Of a DNA stretch of 64,000 bases, positions 1 to 9,155 are shown piece by piece; within the stretch, counting starts at the first letter, position 1; each line of letters begins with the position of its first letter. The notes beneath the pieces are model-generated. The model ran no database searches. It was not told where the DNA came from and worked only from the letters and a program-made list of their open reading frames with translations. Source of the DNA: Lactobacillaceae bacterium (lineage in GTDB: Bacteria; Bacillota; Bacilli; Lactobacillales; Lactobacillaceae); assembly GCA_031289615.1 (NCBI GenBank), contig JAITPD010000048.1:1-64000 (forward strand). The letters run 5' to 3'. The position numbers and the translations under genes are program-made.

Positions 1-123
1 CGGGGTGCACCATTTCACTAACACCAGGATCTAACGGTTAGTGAAATTGACGAATTATTTCGTCTTGCATCCAGATTCGAGTAGGTAAATCCGAACGTAA
101 AGAATCTTTAGCGAAGCTGGTCA
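1..123 (+). repeat. Intergenic palindromic repeat, family A (copy A1, cut by window edge)
   Basis: This is the right-hand two thirds of a family A element. It contains the hairpin built on CACTAAC/GTTAGTG, the small arm ending in a TTTCG motif, and the terminal ATCCGAACGTAAAGAATC-TTTAGCGAAGCTG segment shared with copies at 2391, 4530, 8823, 54251 and 63231. It is closest to the copy at 8823-8990. The left terminus lies outside the window, so a B partner cannot be tested here. Confidence 0.85.
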
Positions 124-189
124 AACAAAGCCCAATATTACATAACTAGCAAAACACGTGGTTTTAGATAATTACAGGAGGAACAAAAG

Positions 190-2361
190 ATGGCATTAAC
201 AACTTTAGATCAAAACACAGTCACTTATTTTGATTTGAACAATGAATTAAACATCCCTAAGAATGGGACGATTCAATTGGACAAAGACAAAGAGGCATTG
301 GACGCATTTATTCGCGAAAACATTCAACCCAACACATTGGAATTTGATTCACTACGAGCACGCTTTGATTATTTGATTGAGAACGATTTCGTTGATGAAA
401 AAATGGTTCAACAATATCAATTTAGTTTCATTGAACGCTTGTATGATTACTTGCGTGATGAAAATTTTCAATTCAAGTCATTTATGGCAGCTTACAAGTT
501 CTATGCGCAATACGCAGTCAAGACCAATGACAAGAAGTTTTACGTTGAAAACTACATTGATCGTGTGGCTATGAACGCATTGTTCTATGGAAATGGTGAT
601 GAAAAGTTGGCTATGAACTTGGCCAATGAAATGATTCATCAACGTTATCAACCAGCGACCCCTTCATTTTTAAATGCTGGTCGTTCTCGCCGTGGTGAAT
701 TGGTTTCGTGTTTCGTCTTGCAAACTACTGACGACATGAATTCAATCGGGCGAACAATTAACTCTGCATTGCAACTTTCAAAAATTGGTGGTGGAGTTGG
801 GATTAACCTCTCAAACTTGCGTGAAGCTGGTTCAACCATCAAGGGGATCGCTAATGCTGCTTCTGGTGTCGTTCCAGTGATGAAGTTGTTAGAAGATTCA
901 TTTACGTATTCAAACCAAATGGGTCAACGTCAAGGGGCTGGAGTGGTTTACCTTTCAGTTTTCCATCCAGACGTGATGAATTTCTTAGCTACTAAAAAGG
1001 AAAATGCTGATGAAAAAATTCGTGTGAAGACTCTTTCACTTGGATTGACTGTGCCAGATAAGTTTTATGATTTGATTCGCTCAAATTCTGACATGTTCTT
1101 GTTCTCACCATATGATGTGGAACGCGAATACGGTGTCGCATTTAATTACGTTGACATCACTGCTGAATATGACAATATGGTCGCAAACCCACGCATTAAG
1201 AAGTACAAGATTCGCGCGCGTGATTTGGAAAACGAAATTTCAAAGATGCAACAAGAGTCAGGTTATCCATATGTGATTAACTTGGACATTGTTAATCGCG
1301 CGAATCCAATTGCTGGGAAAGTGGTTTCATCAAACTTGTGTTCAGAAATTTTGCAAGTGCAATCACCAAGCCAGATCAACAACATGCAAGATTACACAAA
1401 GTTGGGTTCTGACATTTCATGTAACTTGGGATCAACTAACATCGTTAACATGATGGAAACTGAAGACTTTGCGACTTCTGTTGATGCAATGGTGCGCGCA
1501 TTGTCATTCGTTTCAGATCACTCAAAGCTAGACATCGTTCCATCTGTTCAACAAGGAAATCGTGAATTGCACGCAATCGGTTTGGGAGCAATGGGCTTGG
1601 CTGCTTACTTTGCCAAGAACCAAATGTATTATGGGGATGAAGAAGCTTTGGACTTTACCAATGTTTACTTCATGATGCTAAACTATTACACGTTGTTGGC
1701 TTCAAACAAGATTGCTAAAGAACGTAATGAAACATTTGCAAATTTCGAAGATTCGGACTATGCTAATGGACGTTACTTTGATAAATATTTAGCAAATGAT
1801 TTTGGACCAAAGACAAAAAAGGTTGCTGATGCATTTGCGAGTCATCACGTGCCAACTAAGCATGACTGGGCCGTTTTGATGGAGTCAATTCAAAAGCACG
1901 GTTTGTACAATGCTTACCGGATGGCGATTGCTCCAACTGGTTCTATTTCTTATATTAATGATTCAACTGCTTCATTGCACCCTATCATTAACAAGATTGA
2001 GGAACGTCAGGAAAAGAAGATTGGTAAGATCTACTATCCAGCGCCATATTTGAGCAACGAGACATTGCCATATTACCAATCAGCGTATGATTTGGATATG
2101 CGTCGCGTGATTGACGTGTATGCAACTGCGCAAGAGCATATTGATCAAGGAATGGCATTGACACTCTTCATGCGTTCGACTTTGCCTGAGGGATTGTACG
2201 AATGGAAAGAGGGTCACACAAACAAGATGACTACTCGTGACCTCAATATTTTGCGGATGTACGCTTATCATAAGAATATCAAGTCAGTTTATTATGTCCG
2301 GACTTATACGGATGATGAGACTGAAATGGGTGTTAACGAATGTGAGTCTTGCTCAATTTAA
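190..2361 (+). CDS. nrdE: Class Ib ribonucleoside-diphosphate reductase, alpha (catalytic) subunit
   Basis: The 723-residue protein reduces ribonucleoside diphosphates to deoxyribonucleotides in the cytoplasm, together with the NrdF beta subunit. Visible active-site features are the redox cysteines C174 and C411, the N382-x-C384-x-E386 radical/catalytic loop, the radical-transfer pair Y701-Y702, and a C-terminal CxxC (C718, C721) that is rereduced by a NrdH-type redoxin. A strong AGGAGG lies about 8 bases before the ATG. The nrdF partner lies downstream on the same strand but is separated by about 700 bp of palindromic repeats. No nrdH or nrdI is visible between them, so the usual compact nrdHEF layout is broken. 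Confidence 0.97.
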   Translation: MALTTLDQNTVTYFDLNNELNIPKNGTIQLDKDKEALDAFIRENIQPNTLEFDSLRARFDYLIENDFVDEKMVQQYQFSFIERLYDYLRDENFQFKSFMAAYKFYAQYAVKTNDKKFYVENYIDRVAMNALFYGNGDEKLAMNLANEMIHQRYQPATPSFLNAGRSRRGELVSCFVLQTTDDMNSIGRTINSALQLSKIGGGVGINLSNLREAGSTIKGIANAASGVVPVMKLLEDSFTYSNQMGQRQGAGVVYLSVFHPDVMNFLATKKENADEKIRVKTLSLGLTVPDKFYDLIRSNSDMFLFSPYDVEREYGVAFNYVDITAEYDNMVANPRIKKYKIRARDLENEISKMQQESGYPYVINLDIVNRANPIAGKVVSSNLCSEILQVQSPSQINNMQDYTKLGSDISCNLGSTNIVNMMETEDFATSVDAMVRALSFVSDHSKLDIVPSVQQGNRELHAIGLGAMGLAAYFAKNQMYYGDEEALDFTNVYFMMLNYYTLLASNKIAKERNETFANFEDSDYANGRYFDKYLANDFGPKTKKVADAFASHHVPTKHDWAVLMESIQKHGLYNAYRMAIAPTGSISYINDSTASLHPIINKIEERQEKKIGKIYYPAPYLSNETLPYYQSAYDLDMRRVIDVYATAQEHIDQGMALTLFMRSTLPEGLYEWKEGHTNKMTTRDLNILRMYAYHKNIKSVYYVRTYTDDETEMGVNECESCSI

Positions 2362-2390
2362 GCAACTATATTTTAAATAGAGTTTTGGTT

Positions 2391-2654
2391 GATCAGCTTC
2401 GCTAAAGATTCTTTACGTTCGGATGGCCCTGCACGATTCTATGCGTTTTGTTGGTGATTTATCGCCTACCAAAACACGATCCGTAGTACTTGGTTGGTCA
2501 GCTGTGTGATACAGCTGAGCGGCTTAGTAACGGAGGTGGTTGCGAATGGCAAAATAATTTGCCAATTTCACGACGCTAAAGCACGCGTGAAAAAGTTCGC
2601 CTAGATTCGGCAAGGGTTGGTCATCCGACGACAGAATCGCTCCGCTGATCAACG
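2391..2654 (-). repeat. Family A palindromic repeat (copy A2, long form with extra hairpin arms)
   Basis: This is a reverse-oriented family A element bounded by GATCAGC/GCTGATC. Besides the common termini and the arm with the CACGCGTG core, it carries an extra segment of about 100 bp (roughly 2427-2540). That segment has its own hairpins, TCAGCTG...CAGCTGA and a GTTTTGTTGGT/ACCAAAACAC stem, which the copies at 54251 and 63231 lack. It sits in the nrdE-nrdF gap, 20 bp from the B copy. Confidence 0.85.
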
Positions 2655-2674
2655 CATGTGTAATGTTATGCGAA

Positions 2675-2989
2675 ACACCCAGTCATTTTATTCAAAGCGT
2701 GGTGGTTTGAAATGATGATAGTATGTGATCATCGTGTTTACAAAGGCTGAGCTTCGGTTATAAGCCAATTTTCAGGTTAACTACGTCGCTACTCTTTGGT
2801 AGCAAACCTGAAAATTATCTTATCCCGACAGCTCATAACGCCTTTGTTCACACTCCTTAAAGCGAGGTAGCGGCACCAATTCGACTAAATTTCGGTTCAT
2901 CGAAATTAAAAGGCGAATGGGACCGTGTCGCCACTTACTATCATTATCGAAAATCCACAATGCAAGTGAAAAATGACCGAGGTGTTTCA
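2675..2989 (-). repeat. Family B palindromic repeat (copy B1, long form)
   Basis: This element has long imperfect terminal inverted repeats. The left end GAAACACCCAGTCATTTTATT mirrors the right end around 2960-2989, and the match continues through the ATGATAGTA motif for about 50 bp. It is nearly the reverse complement of 62897-63206, including the 120-bp inner branch with AAAGGC...GCCTTT arms. Together with A2 it fills the nrdE-nrdF gap of 697 bp. I see no gene in that gap. Confidence 0.85.
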
Positions 2990-3058
2990 CAACCATATGC
3001 GTCAAACAATCATATTATAAGCAAGCAGATTTAAATTAGAAGAGGAGTATCAGAAATC

Positions 3059-4024
3059 ATGGCTGAAAATTATGTTGCCATTAATTGGAATGAAATTGAA
3101 GACCAGGTAGATAAGGCGACGTGGGAAAAGTTGACCGAGCAATTTTGGCTCGACACGCGGATTCCTTTGTCAAATGATTTGGATGACTGGCGCCAAATGT
3201 CAGCTGACGAACACTACTTGGTTGGGCATGTATTTGGAGGCCTGACTTTGCTTGATACTTTGCAATCACAAGATGGAATGTCATCATTGAAGCAAAATAC
3301 TCGGACGCAACATGAAGAAGCTGTCCTAAACAACATTGAGTTCATGGAATCAGTCCACGCCAAGTCATATTCATCAATTTTTGAAACGTTGAATAAACCC
3401 GAAGAAATTACTGAAATTTTTGATTGGACTGAAAAAAACGAGTTCCTACAATTCAAGGCTCAACGAATTAACAAGATTTACCAAGAAGGAACTCCTTTGC
3501 AAAAGAAGGTTGCCTCAGTCTTCCTCGAAACGTTCTTGTTCTACTCTGGTTTCTACACACCTTTGTACTATCTCGGGCACAACAAGCTCAACAACGTGGC
3601 AGAAATCATCAAACTGATTTTGCGAGACGAGTCCGTGCATGGAACCTATATTGGTTACAAGTTCCAGCTTGGCTTTAATGAATTGTCAGAAGATGAGCAA
3701 GCCAAGTTGAAGATGTGGATGTATGATTTGTTGATGGAATTGTACGCGAACGAAGAAGAATACACACGTGCACTGTATGATAATGTTGGCTGGAGCGAGT
3801 CAGTTTTGACATTCATTCGTTATAACGCTAATAAAGCCTTGATGAATCTGGGTCAAGATCCATTGTTCCCAGATGGTGCCGATGATGTTAATCCAATCGT
3901 GATGAACGGTATTTCAACGACAACTTCAAATCATGATTTCTTCTCACAAGTTGGTAATGGTTATCGCTTGGGACAGCTTGAGGTTATGGAAGACGACGAT
4001 TACAACTATGGGTTAAACAATTAA
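3059..4024 (+). CDS. nrdF: Class Ib ribonucleotide reductase, beta (radical) subunit
   Basis: The 321-residue protein houses the dimetal centre and tyrosyl radical that start catalysis in NrdE. The expected metal ligands are visible: D66, E97, H100, E157, E191 and H194. The radical tyrosine is Y104, in the ESVHAKSYSS block. A GAGGAG ribosome binding site precedes the ATG. Length is normal for NrdF. Class Ib dimanganese assembly normally needs NrdI, which is not visible in this window. Confidence 0.97.
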   Translation: MAENYVAINWNEIEDQVDKATWEKLTEQFWLDTRIPLSNDLDDWRQMSADEHYLVGHVFGGLTLLDTLQSQDGMSSLKQNTRTQHEEAVLNNIEFMESVHAKSYSSIFETLNKPEEITEIFDWTEKNEFLQFKAQRINKIYQEGTPLQKKVASVFLETFLFYSGFYTPLYYLGHNKLNNVAEIIKLILRDESVHGTYIGYKFQLGFNELSEDEQAKLKMWMYDLLMELYANEEEYTRALYDNVGWSESVLTFIRYNANKALMNLGQDPLFPDGADDVNPIVMNGISTTTSNHDFFSQVGNGYRLGQLEVMEDDDYNYGLNN

Positions 4025-4037
4025 TATGTAAATGAAT

Positions 4038-4075
4038 GAACGTGTTTCCGAATTGGAGATGCGTTCTTTTTGTAT
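4038..4075 (+). terminator. Probable weak terminator after nrdF
   Basis: GAACG pairs with CGTTC around a loop that holds a small TCC/GGA stem. A run of five T follows immediately. The stem is short, so confidence is moderate. Confidence 0.45.
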
Positions 4076-4167
4076 ATGCTAATGATATAAATTCACACAA
4101 AAGACACAAATAACTGTGCTAAATATGCTTAAATAAAGGTAACGGATTTACAGATTAGGGGGGACAG

Positions 4168-4470
4168 ATGGCTACAGTAGTTGAAAATATATGGGCAATG
4201 TTAGAAACTGTTGAAGATCCTGAATTACGAGTGGACATTGTTAATTTGGGATTAATCTATGATATCCAAATGCAAGATGAAAATGCTGTAATTACTATGA
4301 CCTGGACAATGATGGGATGTCCGTTAGCAGATTTGTTAGAAAAGCGAATTAAGGAAGCAGTCCTATTGGCAGACGGCGTTAGTAGTGTTGACATCAATAT
4401 CGTTTGGGAACCTGCTTGGACCAAGGATCGGTTGTCGCGCTATGCAAAAATATTGCTAGGGGTTAGGTAG
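4168..4470 (+). CDS. MIP18/DUF59 family protein (SufT/PaaD-like Fe-S cluster assembly factor)
   Basis: This 100-residue single-domain protein has the DUF59 pattern: DPEL followed by a VDIVNLGLIYDI block, then a WTMMGCPL segment with the conserved cysteine C51. Members of this family help assemble or target Fe-S clusters. An AGGGGGG run lies just before the ATG. It is flanked by nrdF and the feo operon, so the neighbourhood has an iron theme. The specific role here is inferred from the family only. Confidence 0.85.
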   Translation: MATVVENIWAMLETVEDPELRVDIVNLGLIYDIQMQDENAVITMTWTMMGCPLADLLEKRIKEAVLLADGVSSVDINIVWEPAWTKDRLSRYAKILLGVR

Positions 4471-4529
4471 CGCGACGTATAAATTCGGCAAATTAATAAA
4501 GATGACACATTGAAATGTTGAACTAGATG

Positions 4530-4696
4530 GATCAGCGAAGCGATTCTGTCGTCGGATGATAGGCCCTGCCGAATCTGGATGAACCATAACACTAACACCA
4601 GGACCTAACAGTTAGTGGAATTGGCGAATTATTTCGCCTTTCATTCAGATTCGTGTAGGCCCGTCCGAACGTAAAGAATCTATTGCGAAGCTGATT
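4530..4696 (+). repeat. Family A palindromic repeat (copy A3, solitary)
   Basis: This is a complete short-form element. The left end is GATCAGCGAAGCGATTCTG and the right end is AAAGAATC-TATTGCGAAGCTGATTC. Inner arms are CACTAAC/GTTAGTG and GGCGAA/TTTCGCC hairpins. Unlike four other copies, it has no recognisable family B element upstream. It lies between the DUF59 gene and feoA. Confidence 0.85.
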
Positions 4697-4754
4697 CACC
4701 TAGTTAATATCTCACAACCAGCACCCTAAATTATGTAGTCAGGAGGAAAGCCCA

Positions 4755-5225
4755 GTGATTCCAATTAGTCAAGTTCAACCAAATCAAGTTTATGTCATTA
4801 CAGAATTGCGCGTTGATGCTTCAATTTATAAGCATTTGCAAAACATGGGCATGCTGCCAGGAACCAAGGTGGCAATTCTTTCGATAGCAAAAGGCAACGG
4901 AATTGTCTTGCTGCAAAATCATCGTGTGGCCTTGGATATCGAGGTGCTTAATCAGATTTATGTCAATGAAGTCAATCTAGAGCCGGCTCATTGGCTTCCA
5001 TTAAGTGATTTAGCCGTTGGAGAATTAGCTATGGTTGTTGACATCCAAGGAGCCGGAGCTGTTCATCGGCGGTTAATGGACATGGGAATTACCAAAGGAA
5101 CCCGTTTGTTAGTGCGTAAAGTTGCGCCGTTGGGTGATCCGATGGAGATTCGTTTACGTGGCTATGAACTTTCATTACGTAAAGAAGAAGCTGAAAACGT
5201 GATTGTGTCACCAATTATTGATTAG
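4755..5225 (+). CDS. feoA: Ferrous iron transport protein A, two fused FeoA domains
   Basis: The 156-residue protein starts at GTG, with AGGAGG 8 bases upstream. Residues 1-75 and about 80-155 are both SH3-like FeoA modules; each has the MGM/MGI-x-GT pattern (KHLQNMGMLPGTKV and RRLMDMGITKGTRL). FeoA normally has one module of about 75 residues and assists FeoB. A tandem fusion could act as a built-in dimer. The stop codon lies 10 bases before the feoB start, so the genes form an operon. Confidence 0.9.
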   Translation: MIPISQVQPNQVYVITELRVDASIYKHLQNMGMLPGTKVAILSIAKGNGIVLLQNHRVALDIEVLNQIYVNEVNLEPAHWLPLSDLAVGELAMVVDIQGAGAVHRRLMDMGITKGTRLLVRKVAPLGDPMEIRLRGYELSLRKEEAENVIVSPIID

Positions 5226-5235
5226 GAGGGTTGAG

Positions 5236-7368
5236 ATGGCTGAATATCAAATTGCGCTGGCGGGGAACCCTAATAGTGGAAAAACAACTGTATATAACGC
5301 CTTAACTGGAGCCAATCAATATGTTGGAAACTGGCCCGGGGTGACGGTTGAACGAAAAAGTGGGCCAACCAAAAAAAATAAGAACATTATTTTACAAGAC
5401 TTACCAGGAATCTATTCACTTTCACCGTATTCTCCTGAAGAAATTATCGCGCGGGATTATATTTTAGGTAATCAAGCAAATTCGATTTTAAATATTGTCG
5501 ATGCGACGAATTTAGAACGTAATTTGTATTTGACAACTCAGCTCATGGAAACAGGTTTGCCGATTGTCATTGCGCTCAATATGATGGACGCACTGAAAAA
5601 GCAAGGGCGCAGTATTAATCTTGAGCGGCTCGAGTATGGAATGGGCGCGCCAGTCGTTGGGATGAGTGCGATTAAAAACACTGGTGTCAATTCGGCTTTA
5701 GATGTTGCGGTTAAAATTGGTCAGAAAACATTTGAACCAACTTTCCCTACATACGACAAACGTTTGGAAGTTGCATTGAACGAAATTATTCAACTGCTAG
5801 ATGATCGAATTGCCAAACATCAAAAGCGGTGGTTTGCGCTAAAAATTTTTGAGCGCGATGAAGGAGTTTTGAGTTCCATTACTTTTGAGCAAAGTGTTCG
5901 AGCGGAGTTTGAAGAAATCACAACCATCACTGAAAAAATATTTAATGAAGATGCTGAGTCAATTATCGTGAACGAACGGTATAATTTCATCGAGAAAGTC
6001 ATCAGTATTGCGGTCAATGAAGGCGAAGGAATTAAGTTCACTATTTCTGATAAAATTGATTCAATTGTGACGAATCGAATTTTAGCCTTGCCGATTTTTA
6101 TTTTCATCATGTGGCTCGTTTATTATATTTCGATTCAGACGATCGGGACCATTGCCACTGATTGGCTCAATGAGACGCTCTTTGGGTCAGTCATCCCACA
6201 GAACTTAGGAAGTTTGCTTAATACTTGGCACGTGGCTAGTTGGATGCATAATTTAATTCTTGATGGAATTGTCGCAGGGTGCGGTGCGGTTTTGGGCTTT
6301 GTTCCACAAATTTTTGTGTTGTTTATCTGTCTGGGAATTCTCGAAGATACGGGCTATATGAGTCGGATTGCGTTTGTAATGGATCGGTTCTTTCGGCGCT
6401 TTGGCCTTTCTGGTAAAAGTTTTATCCCGATGCTAATTGCAACTGGCTGTGGGGTTCCGGGTGTCATGGCGAGTCGGACGATTGAAAGTGTTAAGGATCG
6501 CCGGATTACAATCATGGTAACGACCTTCATGCCGTGTTCTGCCAAGTTGCCAATTATCGCCTTGATCGCCGGTGCCTTCTTCCCAAGTGATTCGTGGGTT
6601 GCGCCAAGTGCGTACTTTATTGGAATTGGAGCTATCATCTTGTCGGGGGTCGCCTTGAAAAAGACAAAGCTGTTGACCGGAAAAGTCGCGCCATTCATCA
6701 TGGAACTGCCAAGTTATCATTTTCCAAAATGGTCAAATGTGTTTCGGTATGCAGGTAGTCGTGCCATGAACTTTGTGAGGCGCGCTGGGACGATTATTTT
6801 CGTTTTGAATATTTTAATTTGGTTCTTCTCAAGCTATAGTTTCGGCCTACAGACTGTTGATGCTGAAAAATCAATGCTAGCAGGCTTTGGAAAAGTTTTG
6901 GCGCCAGTCTTTGCTCCACTAGGTTGGGGGCATTGGCGTGCGACTGTGGCGACTTTGACAGGTTTAGTGGCCAAAGAAACTGTGGTTGGGACGTTTGGCG
7001 TTTTGTATCACACTAGTGGCGAAATATCAGATAACGGGCACGAAGTTTGGGGCAACTTATCAACTAACTTTACTGCGTTGTCGGCGTATTCATTCTTAGT
7101 ATTTAACTTGCTCTGTGCACCGTGTTTTGCGGCGATTGGAGCAATTCATCGTGAAATGGGAGCGTTGAAGTGGACCTTAATTGCAATTGGGTATCAATGT
7201 GGACTCGCTTATTGTGTTAGCATGATCATATATCAGTTTGGTCGGTTATTTTTGGAAGGGCAGACACTTGGAATTGAAACTTTGATCGCAATAATTGTCG
7301 TCATCTTCTTAGTGTATGGAATTGTTCGGCGACCACCGCTTAATGCAGTAGAAAGTTTGGCAAAATAG
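5236..7368 (+). CDS. feoB: Ferrous iron transporter B (GTPase-coupled membrane permease)
   Basis: The ATG at 5236 is preceded by AGGAGG at 5224-5229, giving 710 residues; an upstream in-frame GTG is less likely. The N-terminal G-domain shows G1 (GNPNSGKT, residues 10-17), a switch region NWPGVTVE, G3 DLPG and G4 NMMD. The C-terminal half is a polytopic membrane domain with the conserved GCGVPG and PCSAK gate motifs and a late CAPCFAA motif. It imports Fe2+ across the cytoplasmic membrane. FeoA precedes it and a small Cys-rich protein follows. Confidence 0.97.
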   Translation: MAEYQIALAGNPNSGKTTVYNALTGANQYVGNWPGVTVERKSGPTKKNKNIILQDLPGIYSLSPYSPEEIIARDYILGNQANSILNIVDATNLERNLYLTTQLMETGLPIVIALNMMDALKKQGRSINLERLEYGMGAPVVGMSAIKNTGVNSALDVAVKIGQKTFEPTFPTYDKRLEVALNEIIQLLDDRIAKHQKRWFALKIFERDEGVLSSITFEQSVRAEFEEITTITEKIFNEDAESIIVNERYNFIEKVISIAVNEGEGIKFTISDKIDSIVTNRILALPIFIFIMWLVYYISIQTIGTIATDWLNETLFGSVIPQNLGSLLNTWHVASWMHNLILDGIVAGCGAVLGFVPQIFVLFICLGILEDTGYMSRIAFVMDRFFRRFGLSGKSFIPMLIATGCGVPGVMASRTIESVKDRRITIMVTTFMPCSAKLPIIALIAGAFFPSDSWVAPSAYFIGIGAIILSGVALKKTKLLTGKVAPFIMELPSYHFPKWSNVFRYAGSRAMNFVRRAGTIIFVLNILIWFFSSYSFGLQTVDAEKSMLAGFGKVLAPVFAPLGWGHWRATVATLTGLVAKETVVGTFGVLYHTSGEISDNGHEVWGNLSTNFTALSAYSFLVFNLLCAPCFAAIGAIHREMGALKWTLIAIGYQCGLAYCVSMIIYQFGRLFLEGQTLGIETLIAIIVVIFLVYGIVRRPPLNAVESLAK

Positions 7369-7381
7369 GAGGAAGTTAAAA

Positions 7382-7531
7382 ATGGCAACCATAATATTAT
7401 CAATTGTCATTATTTCATTTGTTGGCTACGTGATCTATCGCTGGGTCAAGCGCGGTTTTGGTGCAGAATGTGCAGATTGCGAATCAACTTGCCCAGTTAA
7501 GCATGAAATGAAGCGAACGGAAGAACATTAA
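7382..7531 (+). CDS. FeoB-associated Cys-rich membrane protein
   Basis: This 49-residue protein begins 13 bases after feoB, with AGGAGG in the gap. Residues 3-20 form one hydrophobic helix. A short cytosolic tail follows with three cysteines, EC-ADC-ESTC. That matches the small Cys-rich proteins often found after feoB in Firmicutes and proposed to play a FeoC-like role. A terminator follows, so it is the last gene of the feo operon. Confidence 0.85.
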   Translation: MATIILSIVIISFVGYVIYRWVKRGFGAECADCESTCPVKHEMKRTEEH

Positions 7532-7544
7532 ATTTACTCATATA

Positions 7545-7588
7545 AAAAGTGACTGGACAAATTAATTTGTCTCAGCCACTTCTTTTTT
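7545..7588. terminator. Bidirectional terminator between feo operon and pepQ
   Basis: AAGTG-ac-TGgACAAAT pairs with ATTTGTcTCA-gc-CACTT, and a T-run lies on each side (AAAAA before, CTTTTTT after). It can end both the rightward feo transcript and the leftward pepQ transcript. Confidence 0.85.
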
Positions 7589-7606
7589 GCGTATCAGTAT
7601 AAATTT

Positions 7607-8707
7607 TTAATCAATGATCTGAATATCTTTTGGTGTGTGGGTAAATGATTCAGCCCCGTGTTCCGTCAAGACGACAGAATCTTCAATCCGAACCCCCATG
7701 TCACCGGGAATATAAATTCCTGGTTCGATCGAGAAGGCCATCCCGGCTTCTAGCACAAGATCATTGCCAGCCATAATTTGTGGATATTCGTGAACAGATG
7801 AACCAAGTCCGTGGCCGAGGCGATGCACAAAGTATTCGCCAAAGCCAGCTTTAGTGATAATCGTGCGCGCAATGTTGTCGAGCTCACCAGCTGTCATTCC
7901 AGGCCTAACGACTGATTGAGCGGCCAATTGAGCTTCTAGGACAGTTTGGTAAACCTTCCGTTGATGATCCGAAATCGCCCCAAAAGCAACTGTTCGGGAT
8001 GAATCAGAAACATATCCTTCATAAATTGTTCCGAGGTCAAATAGAACCATGTCGCCGCGCTTCAAAGTAGTTTGACCAGTTGCGCCGTGTGGTTCAGCAG
8101 CATGAGCACCGAATTGGACCAATGTTTCAAATGACATTCCAGGAATACCACGTTTTTTGGTTTCGTATTCTAACTTTGCCGCGACGGCTAATTCTGAAAT
8201 GCCATTTTCTAAGGCGGCAAATCCGTATTCAAATGCGCGATCTGCATCACGCCCAGCACCATGCATTTTTTCAATCTCATCAGCACTCTTATAAAGACGC
8301 ATTGTTTGCACTTTTTCAGTGACGTCAGCGGTTAATTCAATCTCAGGAAGAGCAGTTTGAATTGCTTGAGCACGCGCCATTGTTAGTTGATTTTTTTCAA
8401 CCGCCCAATGCTTAATTGCATGCGAACTTGTCTTAATATGCTCGGCCAATAGTTGCCAACCGTTCTCGTGATCTTGATAGCCATAAACTGGAAACTCAAA
8501 GCCAGTTCCTTTGACCGCTTCCACTTCAAGCGCAGGGGCAAAGATAAAAGGATCGTCTTGGGCAAAGACAACTAGGGCCAAAATTCGTTCGATAGGATCT
8601 GATTCAAATCCAGTTAAGTATGAAATTGTGTGGAAATCCGTTAGAAAAGCGACATCTAATTGTTGGTCGTTCAGCCATTGTTGAACTTCTTTAATTTTGT
8701 TGTTCAT
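7607..8707 (-). CDS. pepQ: Xaa-Pro dipeptidase (prolidase), M24B metallopeptidase
   Basis: The 366-residue protein has an N-terminal creatinase-like domain and a C-terminal pita-bread catalytic domain. The five metal ligands are visible: D224, D235, H299 (HRLGHGLG), E328 (SIEPG) and E342 (RIED). It cleaves Xaa-Pro dipeptides from casein or peptide uptake in the cytosol. It is divergent from ccpA, the classical pepQ-ccpA arrangement of lactobacilli. Confidence 0.96.
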   Translation of the reverse strand: MNNKIKEVQQWLNDQQLDVAFLTDFHTISYLTGFESDPIERILALVVFAQDDPFIFAPALEVEAVKGTGFEFPVYGYQDHENGWQLLAEHIKTSSHAIKHWAVEKNQLTMARAQAIQTALPEIELTADVTEKVQTMRLYKSADEIEKMHGAGRDADRAFEYGFAALENGISELAVAAKLEYETKKRGIPGMSFETLVQFGAHAAEPHGATGQTTLKRGDMVLFDLGTIYEGYVSDSSRTVAFGAISDHQRKVYQTVLEAQLAAQSVVRPGMTAGELDNIARTIITKAGFGEYFVHRLGHGLGSSVHEYPQIMAGNDLVLEAGMAFSIEPGIYIPGDMGVRIEDSVVLTEHGAESFTHTPKDIQIID

Positions 8708-8739
8708 AGTAATGCTCCTTAATTCGTAGTTCTAGTTGT

Positions 8740-8801
8740 GCATCATCTTGGTCATTATTTCAATTCATCAGGTTTAAAATTAAGTGACCAAGATGGTGCA
8801 T
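8740..8801 (+). repeat. Family B palindromic repeat (copy B2, minimal hairpin)
   Basis: Only the outer arms remain. TGCATCATCTTGGTCATTA at the left mirrors AAGTGACCAAGATGGTGCA at the right, around a core of about 24 bp. The CATCTTGGTCA arm is the family B terminus seen at 54057 and 62897. It lies 21 bp upstream of an A element, the same B-then-A order as elsewhere. Confidence 0.75.
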
Positions 8802-8822
8802 TAAATTATTGTCCTTTGCTTG

Positions 8823-8990
8823 CTCAGTGTAGCGATTCTGTCGTCGGATGTAATTTCCTGCCGAATCGGGATGCACCATTTCACTAACACCAGGATCCAA
8901 CGGTTAGTGAAATTGGCGAATTATTTCGCCTTTCAACCCGATTCGTGTAGGAAAATCCGAACGTAAAGAATCTTTAGCGAAGCTGATCAA
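8823..8990 (+). repeat. Family A palindromic repeat (copy A4)
   Basis: This short-form element is very similar to copy A1, with CACTAAC/GTTAGTG and GGCGAA/TTTCGCC arms inside the GAATCGGG...CCCGATTCG arm. It sits in the 527-bp gap between divergent pepQ and ccpA, upstream of the ccpA promoter. The rest of that gap holds copy B2 and the ccpA promoter region. Confidence 0.85.
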
Positions 8991-9155
8991 GCAAAGCACA
9001 ATATTATACAACTAACACAACACTTTCCTTATAGTTATTTTACCTATAGCTTACTCTTTTTTAGAGTGTTTAGCATTATTTTGAAATGTTACAAAAATGA
9101 AAGAATGATTCGATTCAGTTTTGAAAACAATTGTGAAAACATACCAATTAAGAGT

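Noticed and set aside
2820..3005. Small leftward frame in the nrdE-nrdF gap
   Set aside because: It lies wholly within repeat B1 and has no ribosome binding site.
4530..4696. Repeat A as a riboswitch or T-box for feo or nrd genes
   Set aside because: Copies occur in both orientations, between convergent genes and upstream of unrelated genes, so they are not operon leaders.
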